A stretch of DNA of 64,000 nucleotides. It comes from Micromonospora zamorensis (GTDB lineage Bacteria; Actinomycetota; Actinomycetes; Mycobacteriales; Micromonosporaceae). The notes under the pieces were generated by a model. It searched no databases. It had not been told where the DNA came from and saw nothing but the letters and a program-made list of their open reading frames with translations. Each line of letters opens with the position of its first letter. The stretch's first letter is position 1. Made by a program: the position numbers and the translations under genes. Of the stretch, positions 51,447-59,621 are shown in pieces. The DNA lies in the NCBI RefSeq assembly GCF_900090275.1, contig NZ_LT607755.1, positions 1,364,001-1,428,000 of the forward strand, given 5' to 3'.

Positions 51447-53153
51447 TCAGGTGGTGGGGGAGGCCGCCACCCGGTCCGGCTCGACCGGCCGCCCGGGCGA
51501 CGGCGGGCTCCAGCCCGGCTCCAGCTCGCGCCTGGCGGCGTCCAGGAACGCGTCGGCGTACGACTCGGCCGGGAAGTCACCGAGGTAGCGCCGCCGGGTC
51601 GCCCAGCGCTCCGGTGCCATCGGATCGGCGCCGAGCAGCCGGCCCAGCACATCGTCCAGGTTCGTCATGTCCCGGTGCAGCACGTAGCCCGCGCCGGCCA
51701 GCGGGAACCGCTCGGTGAACCGGTGACCCTGGTCGCCCATGTCGGTCACCGCGAAGGGCTTGCCGGAGTAGAGGTAGTCCGAGATCACCCCGGAGATGTC
51801 GGAGATCAGCGCGTCGGAGCGGTTCACGCAATCCACCAGGCTCAGGTCGCGGGCGGCGGCGCCCCAGACGTGCGGTCGACCAGTCCGCGCCCGGTCCGCC
51901 GCGAGCAGCTCGGTCAGCCGACCCAGCTGCCGCGCCGATGCTGGGTTCTGCGTGGTGTACGGGTGGGCGCGCAGGATGACCGTTACGCCCCGGTCGAGCA
52001 GCTTGCGCAGCATCGGTTCGGCCACCGGCAGCGAGCAGTAGTCCGCGTCCGCGTGGTGTCCCGTCCAGGTCGGGGTGTAGAGCACCGTGCGGGGTGCCTC
52101 GGCAGCCAGGGGCTCCGGGCGTACGTTGATCGACTCGACCTGCGGGCGGCCCACCACCACGAACTTCTCCGCAGGGATCTGCACCCCGGCCCGGGCGTAC
52201 CGGTCGATTGCCGCCGGGCCGGCCACGAAGATCCGGTCGAAGATCCCCGACACCGGGTTGGCGCTCGGCGCCTTGTCGCTGTCGCCGTGGTGCAGCTGGA
52301 CGTGGGTGAGCTGGGTGAAACGGATGCAGTGGCTGTTCTTCGCACCGTGGTTGACGTAGAACGCCGCCCGGAGGCTCGGCACCAGCACCTCGTCCATCGC
52401 CCTCAGGGTGGGGCAGTAGACCACTGGCGCATCGGTGGCCGCGGCGATCGGGGCCAGGAACTCCGGCTCCCTCAGCACGACCATGAACGGCCGGCCGATC
52501 CGCTCCAGATACGGCAGCCACATGGTGACCTGGTACTCCGAGCCGGGAGGCGCGGAGAAGTAGAGCAGGAACTCCGGCTGGTGCTGGCGCAGCGCCCGGC
52601 CCACCGCCCCGCCGCCGGCCGGTGGCCGGAACCGGCGCCGGGCCAGATCCAGCGCGATCGCGCCGGCGCCGGCACCGACCAGCAGGGCCGCCGCGAGAGC
52701 GACCAGGGCCGGCATGGTCGCCGCGGCGGCCAGCGCCACCACGGCGAGAAGCCCGAGCAGCGCGTCGCCGAGGTGCGTGGCGACCGGCACCGTCCAGGAC
52801 CGCACCGGCAGGTTGGCCGCCCGGATCTCCAGGTTCCCGGCGTGCCGCAGCGGGCCCACCAGCAGCACCAGCCCGAGCAGCACCAGCGCGGCGGCGGCCA
52901 GCGCGGGGTCGAACCCACCGTCCAGCCGTCGGGCGTAGCCGACCAGGACGGCGGCGGCGATCAGTGTCGTCTCAGCGGCGGTGTCCGCGCCCTGGCGGAT
53001 CCGTCGCTCAGCGGCGGTGGCGACGAGGGCGGCCACCGCCAGCGCCAGCCCCCAACCGGTCGCCCCGGTCAGCGCCACGACCAGGAAGGCCAGCACGGCC
53101 AGCCCGATGCTCAGGCACCGTGCGATCAGTTTCCGGACCAGGTCACCACGCAT
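51447..53153 (-). CDS. CDP-glycerol/ribitol phosphotransferase family polymerase
   Basis: A 568-aa protein. The N-terminal third (about 10-170) has five or so transmembrane helices. The C-terminal part is a Glyphos_transf (TagF/TarL-type) domain with HHGDSDKAPS, ILRAHPYT and the nucleotide-site stretch SDALISDISGVISDYLYSGKPFAVTD. Such enzymes transfer glycerol- or ribitol-phosphate from CDP-alditols onto a lipid-linked teichoic acid chain at the inner membrane face. The membrane-spanning N-terminus differs from classical peripheral TagF. With the neighbouring CDP-ribitol-type synthase, poly(ribitol phosphate) is the favoured product. ATG 53153. Confidence 0.88.
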   Translation of the reverse strand: MRGDLVRKLIARCLSIGLAVLAFLVVALTGATGWGLALAVAALVATAAERRIRQGADTAAETTLIAAAVLVGYARRLDGGFDPALAAAALVLLGLVLLVGPLRHAGNLEIRAANLPVRSWTVPVATHLGDALLGLLAVVALAAAATMPALVALAAALLVGAGAGAIALDLARRRFRPPAGGGAVGRALRQHQPEFLLYFSAPPGSEYQVTMWLPYLERIGRPFMVVLREPEFLAPIAAATDAPVVYCPTLRAMDEVLVPSLRAAFYVNHGAKNSHCIRFTQLTHVQLHHGDSDKAPSANPVSGIFDRIFVAGPAAIDRYARAGVQIPAEKFVVVGRPQVESINVRPEPLAAEAPRTVLYTPTWTGHHADADYCSLPVAEPMLRKLLDRGVTVILRAHPYTTQNPASARQLGRLTELLAADRARTGRPHVWGAAARDLSLVDCVNRSDALISDISGVISDYLYSGKPFAVTDMGDQGHRFTERFPLAGAGYVLHRDMTNLDDVLGRLLGADPMAPERWATRRRYLGDFPAESYADAFLDAARRELEPGWSPPSPGRPVEPDRVAASPTT

Positions 53154-53195
53154 GTCGCTCCGTTCACCATCGTCCCGCTCAGCAGTGCTCGGCCG

Positions 53196-54710
53196 TCAGC
53201 CGACGGTCGCCGAGGCGGCATTGGTCTCGTCGGCTACCCGCGGCTTCTGGGCCGGCACGGCCTGCGTCGCTTCGCCCGGCGCCCGGCGTACGTCGATGAC
53301 CTGCCCGGTGAGTTCCGAGATCAGCACGTCCAGCGACGACTGGGCGACGGCCTCCGCGGCGAGCAGGGTGTGCTCCGGCTCCTCGCCGAAGGCCCGCGTC
53401 CGCATCGGGGTGGCGGTCCGCTCCGGGTTGATGCAGTTGACGCGTACGCCGACGTCGGCCCATTCGTCGGCGAGCGCCTGGGTGAGGTTGACCAGGGCGG
53501 CCTTGGTGGCCGAGTAGAGCGCGTAGCGGGCTCGTCCCCGGGTGTAGGAGCTGGACGTGTAGAGCAGCAGCTGGCCCTTGGTCTGCTGCAGATACGGAAG
53601 GGCCTGGCGGGCGATGGTCACCGGGCCGACGAAGTTGACCTGGAGCAGCCGGTCCATCGTCTCCTCGTCCATCTCGGCGAGGGCGCCCCTCTCCAGGATG
53701 CCGGCGGTCACCACCACGTGGTCGATCCGGCCGGTGGCCTCGAAGGCGGTCTTCAGCGCGGCCTCGACGTCCCCGGCCCGCTCCACGTGGGTGCCGGTTG
53801 TGGAACGGCTGAACGGGAAGACCTGGGCACCGTAGCGACGGGCCAGCTCGGTCAGCTCGTGGCCGATGCCGTAGCTGCCGCCGAACACGACGATGGTGCG
53901 GCCGATCAGCTCCTCGCTGTAGCTGCGGTGGTCGGTCAGCCGGGGCGCCTGCGCCGCGGCGAGCTGGAAGAGCTTGTCCGCCAGGTGCACGTCGACCGGG
54001 TGGGTGACCTTGATGTTCTCGTCCGAACCGTCGATAACCTTGATCGGCGTGCCGGGCAGGTAGCGCAGCACCACACCGCAGTCGTCGGTGGCGGCGAAGT
54101 TCGGGTCGCCCTCGGCGATCCGGTACGCCTCGCGGATGGTGGGGGAGCGGAACGCCTGGGGGGTCTGGCCGCGGCGCAGCGCGGAGCGGACCGGAATGTC
54201 GGTGATGCAGTCGTTCTCGTCGACCTGGATGATCGTGTCCGCCGACGGGATGGCCACGTCGACCGCGGAGTAGCTCCAGAGCGCGTTCACGCACTCGCGG
54301 ACGATCCGACCGCTGACCAGGGGCCGCACCGCGTCGTGGAAGAGGATGTTGACGTCGCCCTCGCCGACCGCGTCGAGCGCGATGCGGGTGGTGGCGTTGC
54401 GGGTGTCGCCACCCTCGATCACCTTGGTCACCTTGCGGAAGCCGGCCTTGTCGACGATCTGCTGGGCGTCGGGGACGTGCCCGGTCGCCATCAGCACGAT
54501 GATCTCGTCGATCTCCGGGGCGGCCTCGAAGATGGCCAGGGTGTGCTCGATGATCGGCTTGCCGGCGATCTTCAGCAGCTGCTTGGGGATGCCGAGCCCG
54601 AGTCGCGTCCCCGTACCCCCGGCGAGGATCACGGCCACTGTCCGCGAGGGGCGCCAGAGTGCCGGGCTCGCCGGCGTGGCACCCGGTGCGGGGCTGTGAT
54701 CCTGGATCAT
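53196..54710 (-). CDS. Bifunctional cytidylyltransferase/SDR (CDP-ribitol synthase-like)
   Basis: A 504-aa fusion. The N-terminal domain (about 20-245) is an IspD/TarI-type cytidylyltransferase (ILAGGTGTRLGLGIPKQLLKIAGKPIIEHTL; HDAVRPLVS; TPQAF). The C-terminal domain (about 260-480) is an SDR with VVFGGSYGIGHELT, VVTAGILE, a catalytic Ser in LLYTSSSY and YALYSATK. The order matches Bcs1-type enzymes that reduce ribulose-5-phosphate to ribitol-5-phosphate and couple it to CMP. It thus supplies CDP-ribitol to the adjacent polymerase. ATG 54710, with GAGGA upstream, is preferred to GTG 54731. Confidence 0.87.
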   Translation of the reverse strand: MIQDHSPAPGATPASPALWRPSRTVAVILAGGTGTRLGLGIPKQLLKIAGKPIIEHTLAIFEAAPEIDEIIVLMATGHVPDAQQIVDKAGFRKVTKVIEGGDTRNATTRIALDAVGEGDVNILFHDAVRPLVSGRIVRECVNALWSYSAVDVAIPSADTIIQVDENDCITDIPVRSALRRGQTPQAFRSPTIREAYRIAEGDPNFAATDDCGVVLRYLPGTPIKVIDGSDENIKVTHPVDVHLADKLFQLAAAQAPRLTDHRSYSEELIGRTIVVFGGSYGIGHELTELARRYGAQVFPFSRSTTGTHVERAGDVEAALKTAFEATGRIDHVVVTAGILERGALAEMDEETMDRLLQVNFVGPVTIARQALPYLQQTKGQLLLYTSSSYTRGRARYALYSATKAALVNLTQALADEWADVGVRVNCINPERTATPMRTRAFGEEPEHTLLAAEAVAQSSLDVLISELTGQVIDVRRAPGEATQAVPAQKPRVADETNAASATVG

Positions 54711-54858
54711 TCTGCCGGTCCTCGCTTCCACCGAAAGGGTGTTTTGTGCGTCGATGACGAGATATGAACTGTGGTCGGCGCCCAGGAAACCTTAGCGCCT
54801 ACGACTGACCGCACCGACCGGGCAAGCGTGCGCCCGGCCGATGCGGTCGTCGACCTGT

Positions 54859-55653
54859 CTACTTGCCTTCGTAGGCGTTGCACACCTCGTCGGTCGGGCC
54901 GTCCATCTTCAGGACGCCACTCTCCAGCCAGATGGTCCGCTCGCAGGTGTCCCGGATCGAGCCGATTGAGTGGCTCACCAGGAAGACGGTGCCGGCGCTG
55001 TCGCGCAGTTCGCGGACCCGCTGTTCGCTGCGGCCCCGGAACTTGCGGTCACCGGTGGCGAGCGCCTCGTCGATGAGCAGCACGTCGTGCTTCTTCGCCG
55101 AGGAGATGGCGAAGCGCAGCCGGGCGCCCATGCCGGAGGAGTAGGTGCGCATCGGCAACGAGGCGAAGTCGCCCCGTTCGTTGATCCCGGAGAACTCGAT
55201 GATCTCCGGAGCCAGCCGCTTCACCTCCTCGGGAGGCATGCCCATGGCCAGGCAGCCGAGCACCACGTTGCGCTCGCCGGAGAGGTCGTTGAGCAGGGCC
55301 GCGTTCACGCCGAGCAGCGAGGGCTGGCCGAGCGTGTAGACCGCGCCCCGGGCCGGTGGGAGCAGGCCGGCGATGGTCCGCAGCAGGGTCGACTTGCCGG
55401 AGCCGTTGCTGCCGATCAGCCCGATGGCCTCACCCTGGTACGCGGTGAAGCTCACGCCCTTGACCGCGTGCACCTCGCGGATGTTCGGCGCGTTCGTGCG
55501 GGACACGATGCGCTTGAGGGCGGAGACCGGACTGGTGGTACCGGTGGCGCCCTTGTGGATCTTGTAGATCACGTGCACGTCGTCCACCACGACGGTGGGT
55601 ACGCGCCCCGTGTCCACCACAGCGTCCACCGCGGGCAGGGTCTGCTCAGCCAC
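54859..55653 (-). CDS. Teichoic-acid/polysaccharide export ABC ATPase (TagH-type)
   Basis: A 264-aa ATPase with Walker A IGSNGSGKS, signature YSSGMGARLRFAIS, Walker B VLLIDEALATGD and H-loop VSHS. The YSSGM signature is characteristic of TagH/KpsT/RfbE exporters for surface glycopolymers. An N-terminal extension of about 55 residues precedes the nucleotide domain, and no C-terminal carbohydrate-binding module is present. It overlaps the permease gene by 8 bp, forming a TagGH pair. Confidence 0.93.
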   Translation of the reverse strand: MAEQTLPAVDAVVDTGRVPTVVVDDVHVIYKIHKGATGTTSPVSALKRIVSRTNAPNIREVHAVKGVSFTAYQGEAIGLIGSNGSGKSTLLRTIAGLLPPARGAVYTLGQPSLLGVNAALLNDLSGERNVVLGCLAMGMPPEEVKRLAPEIIEFSGINERGDFASLPMRTYSSGMGARLRFAISSAKKHDVLLIDEALATGDRKFRGRSEQRVRELRDSAGTVFLVSHSIGSIRDTCERTIWLESGVLKMDGPTDEVCNAYEGK

Positions 55654-56554
55654 GGCCGTACTCCTTCTCTCCGCGCCAGAAGTAAACGAACCCGCCGAAG
55701 CCGACGGCCGCTGCCCAGGCCGCAGCGAGGAGCCACAGCCGAGTCGGCGAGGACGCGATGTGGTCGGGGTACGCCGATTCGAGCAGTGAATACCGGGCCA
55801 GCTCGATGTAGACCAGGATCGGGTTGGACTCCAGCGCGGTCGCCGCCCAGCCGGGAAGCCGTTCCGCGAAGAGCGTGACGCTGTAGAGCACGCCGGAGCC
55901 GTAGAGCCAGGCCCGCATCACGAACGGCATGACCTGCTTCAGGTCGGTGACCTTCGAGCCGATCCGAGCCATGATCATGGTCAGCCCGATGTTGAAGATC
56001 GACTGGAGTAGGAGCGTTGGCGCGATCAGCAGCCAGCGGAAGGTGATCGGCTCCCCGGTGGCCAGCACGATCGCGGCCAGCACCAACATCGACATGAGCA
56101 GCTGCTGGAACTGCACCAGGGTGACAGTGATCGGCAGGGCGGCGCGCGGGAAGTGCAGCGCTCGAATCAACCCCAGGTTACCCGTGATCGCGCTGGTGCC
56201 CTGCAGCGCCGCGCTCTGGGTGAACGTGAAGATGAAGATGCCGGTGCAGAGGTAGGCGATGAAGTTCGGCACGTGCCGGTCCTGCGCCACGATCACGCCG
56301 AAGATCAGGTAGTAGACCGCCGCGTTGGTGAGCGGGGTCAGCACCTGCCACAGTTGGCCGAGTTGCGTGTTGCTGAACGACGACGCGACCTTCGCCCGCG
56401 AGTATGCGGACATGAAGTGTCGATACGCCCACAGTTGGCGGGCGTACGCGCCCAGGGACGGAGGTTCCCCGGCGACCTTGAGCCCGTACCGCTGCGCGAG
56501 TTGGGCGCGGGGGGTCAGCCCGGATTCGAGGTCGGCCACCGCGGTGTTGGCCAT
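55646..56554 (-). CDS. Teichoic-acid/polysaccharide export ABC permease (TagG-type)
   Basis: A 302-aa ABC-2 permease. After a soluble N-terminus of about 60 residues (LGAYARQLWAYRHFMSAYSRAKV) there are six hydrophobic helices, with the polysaccharide-exporter pattern SNTQLGQLWQVLTPLTNAAVYYLIFG and a C-terminal YFWRGEKEYGRG. It pairs with the TagH-type ATPase (8-bp overlap) and should flip the lipid-linked polymer across the membrane. ATG 56554; it is divergent from a TetR gene. Confidence 0.93.
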   Translation of the reverse strand: MANTAVADLESGLTPRAQLAQRYGLKVAGEPPSLGAYARQLWAYRHFMSAYSRAKVASSFSNTQLGQLWQVLTPLTNAAVYYLIFGVIVAQDRHVPNFIAYLCTGIFIFTFTQSAALQGTSAITGNLGLIRALHFPRAALPITVTLVQFQQLLMSMLVLAAIVLATGEPITFRWLLIAPTLLLQSIFNIGLTMIMARIGSKVTDLKQVMPFVMRAWLYGSGVLYSVTLFAERLPGWAATALESNPILVYIELARYSLLESAYPDHIASSPTRLWLLAAAWAAAVGFGGFVYFWRGEKEYGRG

Positions 56555-56683
56555 GGTGAGGCGCTCCGATCTTTCGTGCTGATGGGGAGCAATGAGAATG
56601 CTTCGCGGCGATGAAATCTAGCGTGGCCGGTATGGGGAGGCCGCTCCGCTGCTGCGTGGAAGGTAGTGGAAAACACGTCGGGA

Positions 56684-56708
56684 CGCAACCGTAGCGTCGT
56701 TGCGCTAC
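56684..56708. promoter_or_regulatory. Nested inverted repeats over the TetR promoter (candidate operator)
   Basis: GTAGCG (56691-56696)/CGCTAC (56703-56708) and CGCAAC (56684-56689)/GTTGCG (56699-56704) overlap, and the right arm enters the -10 box TACATT (56706-56711). It is a plausible autoregulatory TetR operator. Confidence 0.4.
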
Positions 56709-56711
56709 ATT
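56706..56711 (+). promoter_or_regulatory. -10 box of a leaderless promoter for the TetR gene
   Basis: TACATT ends seven bases before GTG 56719, so the transcript should start at the start codon. No Shine-Dalgarno is seen. Confidence 0.5.
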
Positions 56712-56718
56712 CTCCCAC

Positions 56719-57363
56719 GTGACGACCGAGAAGAGGCGTGCTCCCGCCGGTGCGGCCGTTCTTCGCGACGACATCACCACGGCCATCCGCCGAGCCGTCA
56801 TGCAGGAACTGGCGCAGACCGGCTACGGCCGGTTCTCCGTCGAGGCGGTCGCCCGACGGGCCGGTGTCAGCAAGACGGCGATCTATCGGCGGTGGCGTTC
56901 GAAGCTGGAGCTGGTGCTCGACATGGTGAGCGCGGTCGCCGGCAAGAGGCTGCCGCTGCTCGACACCGGCAGCCTGCAGGGCGACGTCCAGCTGCTGCTC
57001 ATGGTCGCCTCGGGGGCCCTTGGCCACCCCCTGGCCTCGCAGATCATTCCGGACCTGCTGGCCGAGGCGGCGCGCAACCCGCAGATCGCGGAGACCCTCC
57101 AGCGGGCGCTGCGCGACTACCAGGTCCGGATCGGGGAGATGGTCATCGGCCAGGCGGTCGACCGGGGAGAGCTGCCGGCCGGCACCGACCCGTCGGCGGC
57201 GATCGATCTGATCATCGGCCCGATCTACTGGCGGCTCGCGATCTCCCGCTCGCCGCTGGACACCACCGAGCTGACGAACATGGCTAACGCGATCGTGGCC
57301 GCGTTGCGGATAACATGTGCTGGTTTGGTGGAGAGTGAGGCCCCCAGAATGCCGGCCCAGTGA
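56719..57363 (+). CDS. TetR/AcrR family transcriptional regulator
   Basis: A 214-aa regulator with the TetR helix-turn-helix (TTAIRRAVMQELAQTGYGRFSVEAVARRAGVSKTAIYRRWRSK, about 20-62) and an all-helical C-terminal ligand/dimer domain (TetR_C-type, PLASQIIPDLLAEAARNP). It sits between the divergent export operon and the downstream sugar operon, so either or both are candidate targets. GTG 56719 appears leaderless. The effector is unknown. Confidence 0.9.
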   Translation: MTTEKRRAPAGAAVLRDDITTAIRRAVMQELAQTGYGRFSVEAVARRAGVSKTAIYRRWRSKLELVLDMVSAVAGKRLPLLDTGSLQGDVQLLLMVASGALGHPLASQIIPDLLAEAARNPQIAETLQRALRDYQVRIGEMVIGQAVDRGELPAGTDPSAAIDLIIGPIYWRLAISRSPLDTTELTNMANAIVAALRITCAGLVESEAPRMPAQ

Positions 57364-57486
57364 CCGAGCCCCCACCCGACCAGGCCGCGCGTGAACCTGC
57401 GCCCGTACGAGTCGCCGCAGATTTCAACGGGCTAGTATCGCCATCCGAACCCCCGCCTGCACCGTCTAGACCCAGGAGGATCCCCC

Positions 57487-58596
57487 ATGGCTGGGCAGAA
57501 CCCAGACTTCATCCCACCGGCACGTCCGATCATCGGTGAAGCTGAGATCGAGGCGGCTGTGCGGGTGCTGCGCAGCGGAAAGGTGGTGCAGGGGCCCGAG
57601 GTGGCGGCGTTCGAGGAGGAGTTCGGCGAGCTCGTCGACGGTCGGCACTGCGTCGCCGTCAACTCCGGCACCTCGGCGCTCCAGCTGACCCTGATGGCGC
57701 TCGGGTTCGGCCCCGGCGACGAGGTCATCGTGCCCTCGTTCTCCTTCGCGGCCAGCGCCAACGCCGTCCGGCTGGTGGGTGCTGAGCCGGTCTTCGTCGA
57801 CATCGAGGCGGGCAACTTCTGCGTCGACCCGGAGGCGGTCGCCGCGGCGATCACCCCGCGCACCGTCGCGATCATGCCGGTGCACCTCTACGGCCACCCC
57901 GCCGCGATGGACAGGATCATGGCGATCGCCGAGCGGCACGACCTCGCCGTCGTCGAGGATGCCGCCCAGGCACACGGGGCCGGCCTGCACGGCACCCCGG
58001 TCGGCGCCTTCGGCACCGCCGGCTGCTTCAGCTTCTACCCCACCAAGAACATGCACTCCCTGGAGGGCGGCATGATCAGCACCGGGGATGCCGGGCTCGC
58101 CCGCACCCTGCGGCTGCTGCGCAACCAGGGCATGGAGCAGCGCTACGCCAACGAGATCGTGGGCGCCAACATGCGGATGACCGACGTGGCGGCGGCCATC
58201 GGTCGGGTGCAGCTGACCCAGCTCGGCGAGTGGACCGAGCAGCGTCGCGCGAACGCGAAGTTCCTCGACTCCACCATCACCAGCCTGGTCACCCCGCCGG
58301 TGGCTGACGGCGCCCGGCACGTCTACCACCAGTACACGGTGCGGGCACGGGGCGACCGGGACGCCACCCAGCAGCGCCTGACCGAGCTGGGTATCGGCAA
58401 CGCCGTCTACTACCCGACGCCGATCCACCGGCTCAAGCCCTACCTCACCGAGGACGGCAAGCCCGGCCCGTGGGAGCTGCCGGAGACCGAGCGGGCCGCC
58501 GCCGAGGTGATCTCGCTGCCGGTGCACCCGTCGCTGACCCAGGTCGAGCTCGACCGGATCGCCGAGGGTGCGAACCTCGCCGGGGGTGCCCGATGA
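57487..58596 (+). CDS. DegT/DnrJ/EryC1/StrS family sugar aminotransferase
   Basis: A 369-aa PLP enzyme: SGTSALQL (60-67), EDAAQAHGA (157-165, Asp158 contacts the pyridine N), catalytic Lys187 in SFYPTKNMHSLEGGM, and the C-terminal VYHQYTVRARGDR. It transfers an amino group to a keto group of a nucleotide-linked sugar, typically UDP-3-keto- or 4-keto-hexose. It is the first gene of a tightly packed operon, and its stop overlaps the Gfo/Idh/MocA partner by ATGA. ATG 57487 has AGGAGG upstream. It probably supplies an amino sugar to the surface polymer. Confidence 0.92.
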   Translation: MAGQNPDFIPPARPIIGEAEIEAAVRVLRSGKVVQGPEVAAFEEEFGELVDGRHCVAVNSGTSALQLTLMALGFGPGDEVIVPSFSFAASANAVRLVGAEPVFVDIEAGNFCVDPEAVAAAITPRTVAIMPVHLYGHPAAMDRIMAIAERHDLAVVEDAAQAHGAGLHGTPVGAFGTAGCFSFYPTKNMHSLEGGMISTGDAGLARTLRLLRNQGMEQRYANEIVGANMRMTDVAAAIGRVQLTQLGEWTEQRRANAKFLDSTITSLVTPPVADGARHVYHQYTVRARGDRDATQQRLTELGIGNAVYYPTPIHRLKPYLTEDGKPGPWELPETERAAAEVISLPVHPSLTQVELDRIAEGANLAGGAR

Positions 58597-59621
58597 ACGA
58601 GCGGGGCAAGCTGCGCGCTGGCCTGATCGGCCTCGGTGCGATGGGTCGCAATCACGCCCGGGTGCTCTCCAACCTGGATGGCGTCGAACTGGTCGCCGTC
58701 GTCGACCCGGCCGGCGACACCACCGGCACCCTGCGGGCCCCGGTGGTCCCGGAGCTCGGTGACCTGCTGGCGATGGGCATCGACTACGCGGTGGTCGCCT
58801 GTCCGACCGCGCTGCACGAACGGGTCGGCCTGGAGTTGGCAGCCAACGGGGTGTGCGCGCTGATCGAGAAGCCGCTGGCCCAGTCCGTCGAGACGGCCAC
58901 CCGGCTGGTCGAGGCGTTCGAGTCCGCAGGTCTGGTCGCTGGCGTCGGTCACATCGAGCGCTACAACCCGGCGCTGCAGAGCCTGCGTATCCGGCTGGAG
59001 GCCGGTGAGCTGGGCGAGGTCTTCCAGGTCGTCACCCGGCGCCAGGGCCCGTTCCCGCACCGGATCGCCGACGTCGGCGTGGTGATGGACCTGGCCACCC
59101 ACGACATTGATCTCACCGCGTGGGTGACCGGTCAGGAATACGCATCGGTCTCGGCTCGAACGGTCTCCCGTAGTGGCCGGCTGCACGAGGACATGGTCGC
59201 CGTTGTCGGCCAACTCGCCGACGGCACGATGGTCAATCACCTGGTCAACTGGCTGAGCCCGCTCAAGGAGCGGTCCACCGTGATCACCGGTGACAAGGGC
59301 TGCTTCGTCGCCGACACGCTCACCGCCGACCTCACCTTCTACGCCAACGCTGCCATCGACACCGAGTGGGAGGCGCTGCGCGCGTTCCGGGGCGTGGCCG
59401 AGGGCGACATGGTCCGCTACGCCATTCCGAAGCGGGAGCCACTGCTCGTCGAGCACGAGCGGTTCCGTGACGCGGTCGAGGGCAAGGAGAGCGACATCGT
59501 CACCCTGCGGCAGGGTCTGCGTACCGTGGAGGTCGCGGCGGCGCTGCTGGAGTCGGCCTCCGACGGCAAGGTCCTGTCGGTCGTGCCCGGCGGCAGCGAC
59601 GCGGAGCCTGCACTGCGATGA
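58593..59621 (+). CDS. Gfo/Idh/MocA family nucleotide-sugar dehydrogenase
   Basis: A 342-aa oxidoreductase with Rossmann loop GLIGLGAMGRNHARVL, IEKPLA (EKP motif) and the family segment RRQGPFPHRIADVGVVMDLATHDID with the active-site Asp/His. The pairing with a DegT aminotransferase resembles WlbA/WbpB systems, in which this enzyme oxidises the 3-OH of a UDP-sugar acid before transamination. It overlaps both neighbours by ATGA, so all three genes are translationally coupled. Confidence 0.9.
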   Translation: MNERGKLRAGLIGLGAMGRNHARVLSNLDGVELVAVVDPAGDTTGTLRAPVVPELGDLLAMGIDYAVVACPTALHERVGLELAANGVCALIEKPLAQSVETATRLVEAFESAGLVAGVGHIERYNPALQSLRIRLEAGELGEVFQVVTRRQGPFPHRIADVGVVMDLATHDIDLTAWVTGQEYASVSARTVSRSGRLHEDMVAVVGQLADGTMVNHLVNWLSPLKERSTVITGDKGCFVADTLTADLTFYANAAIDTEWEALRAFRGVAEGDMVRYAIPKREPLLVEHERFRDAVEGKESDIVTLRQGLRTVEVAAALLESASDGKVLSVVPGGSDAEPALR

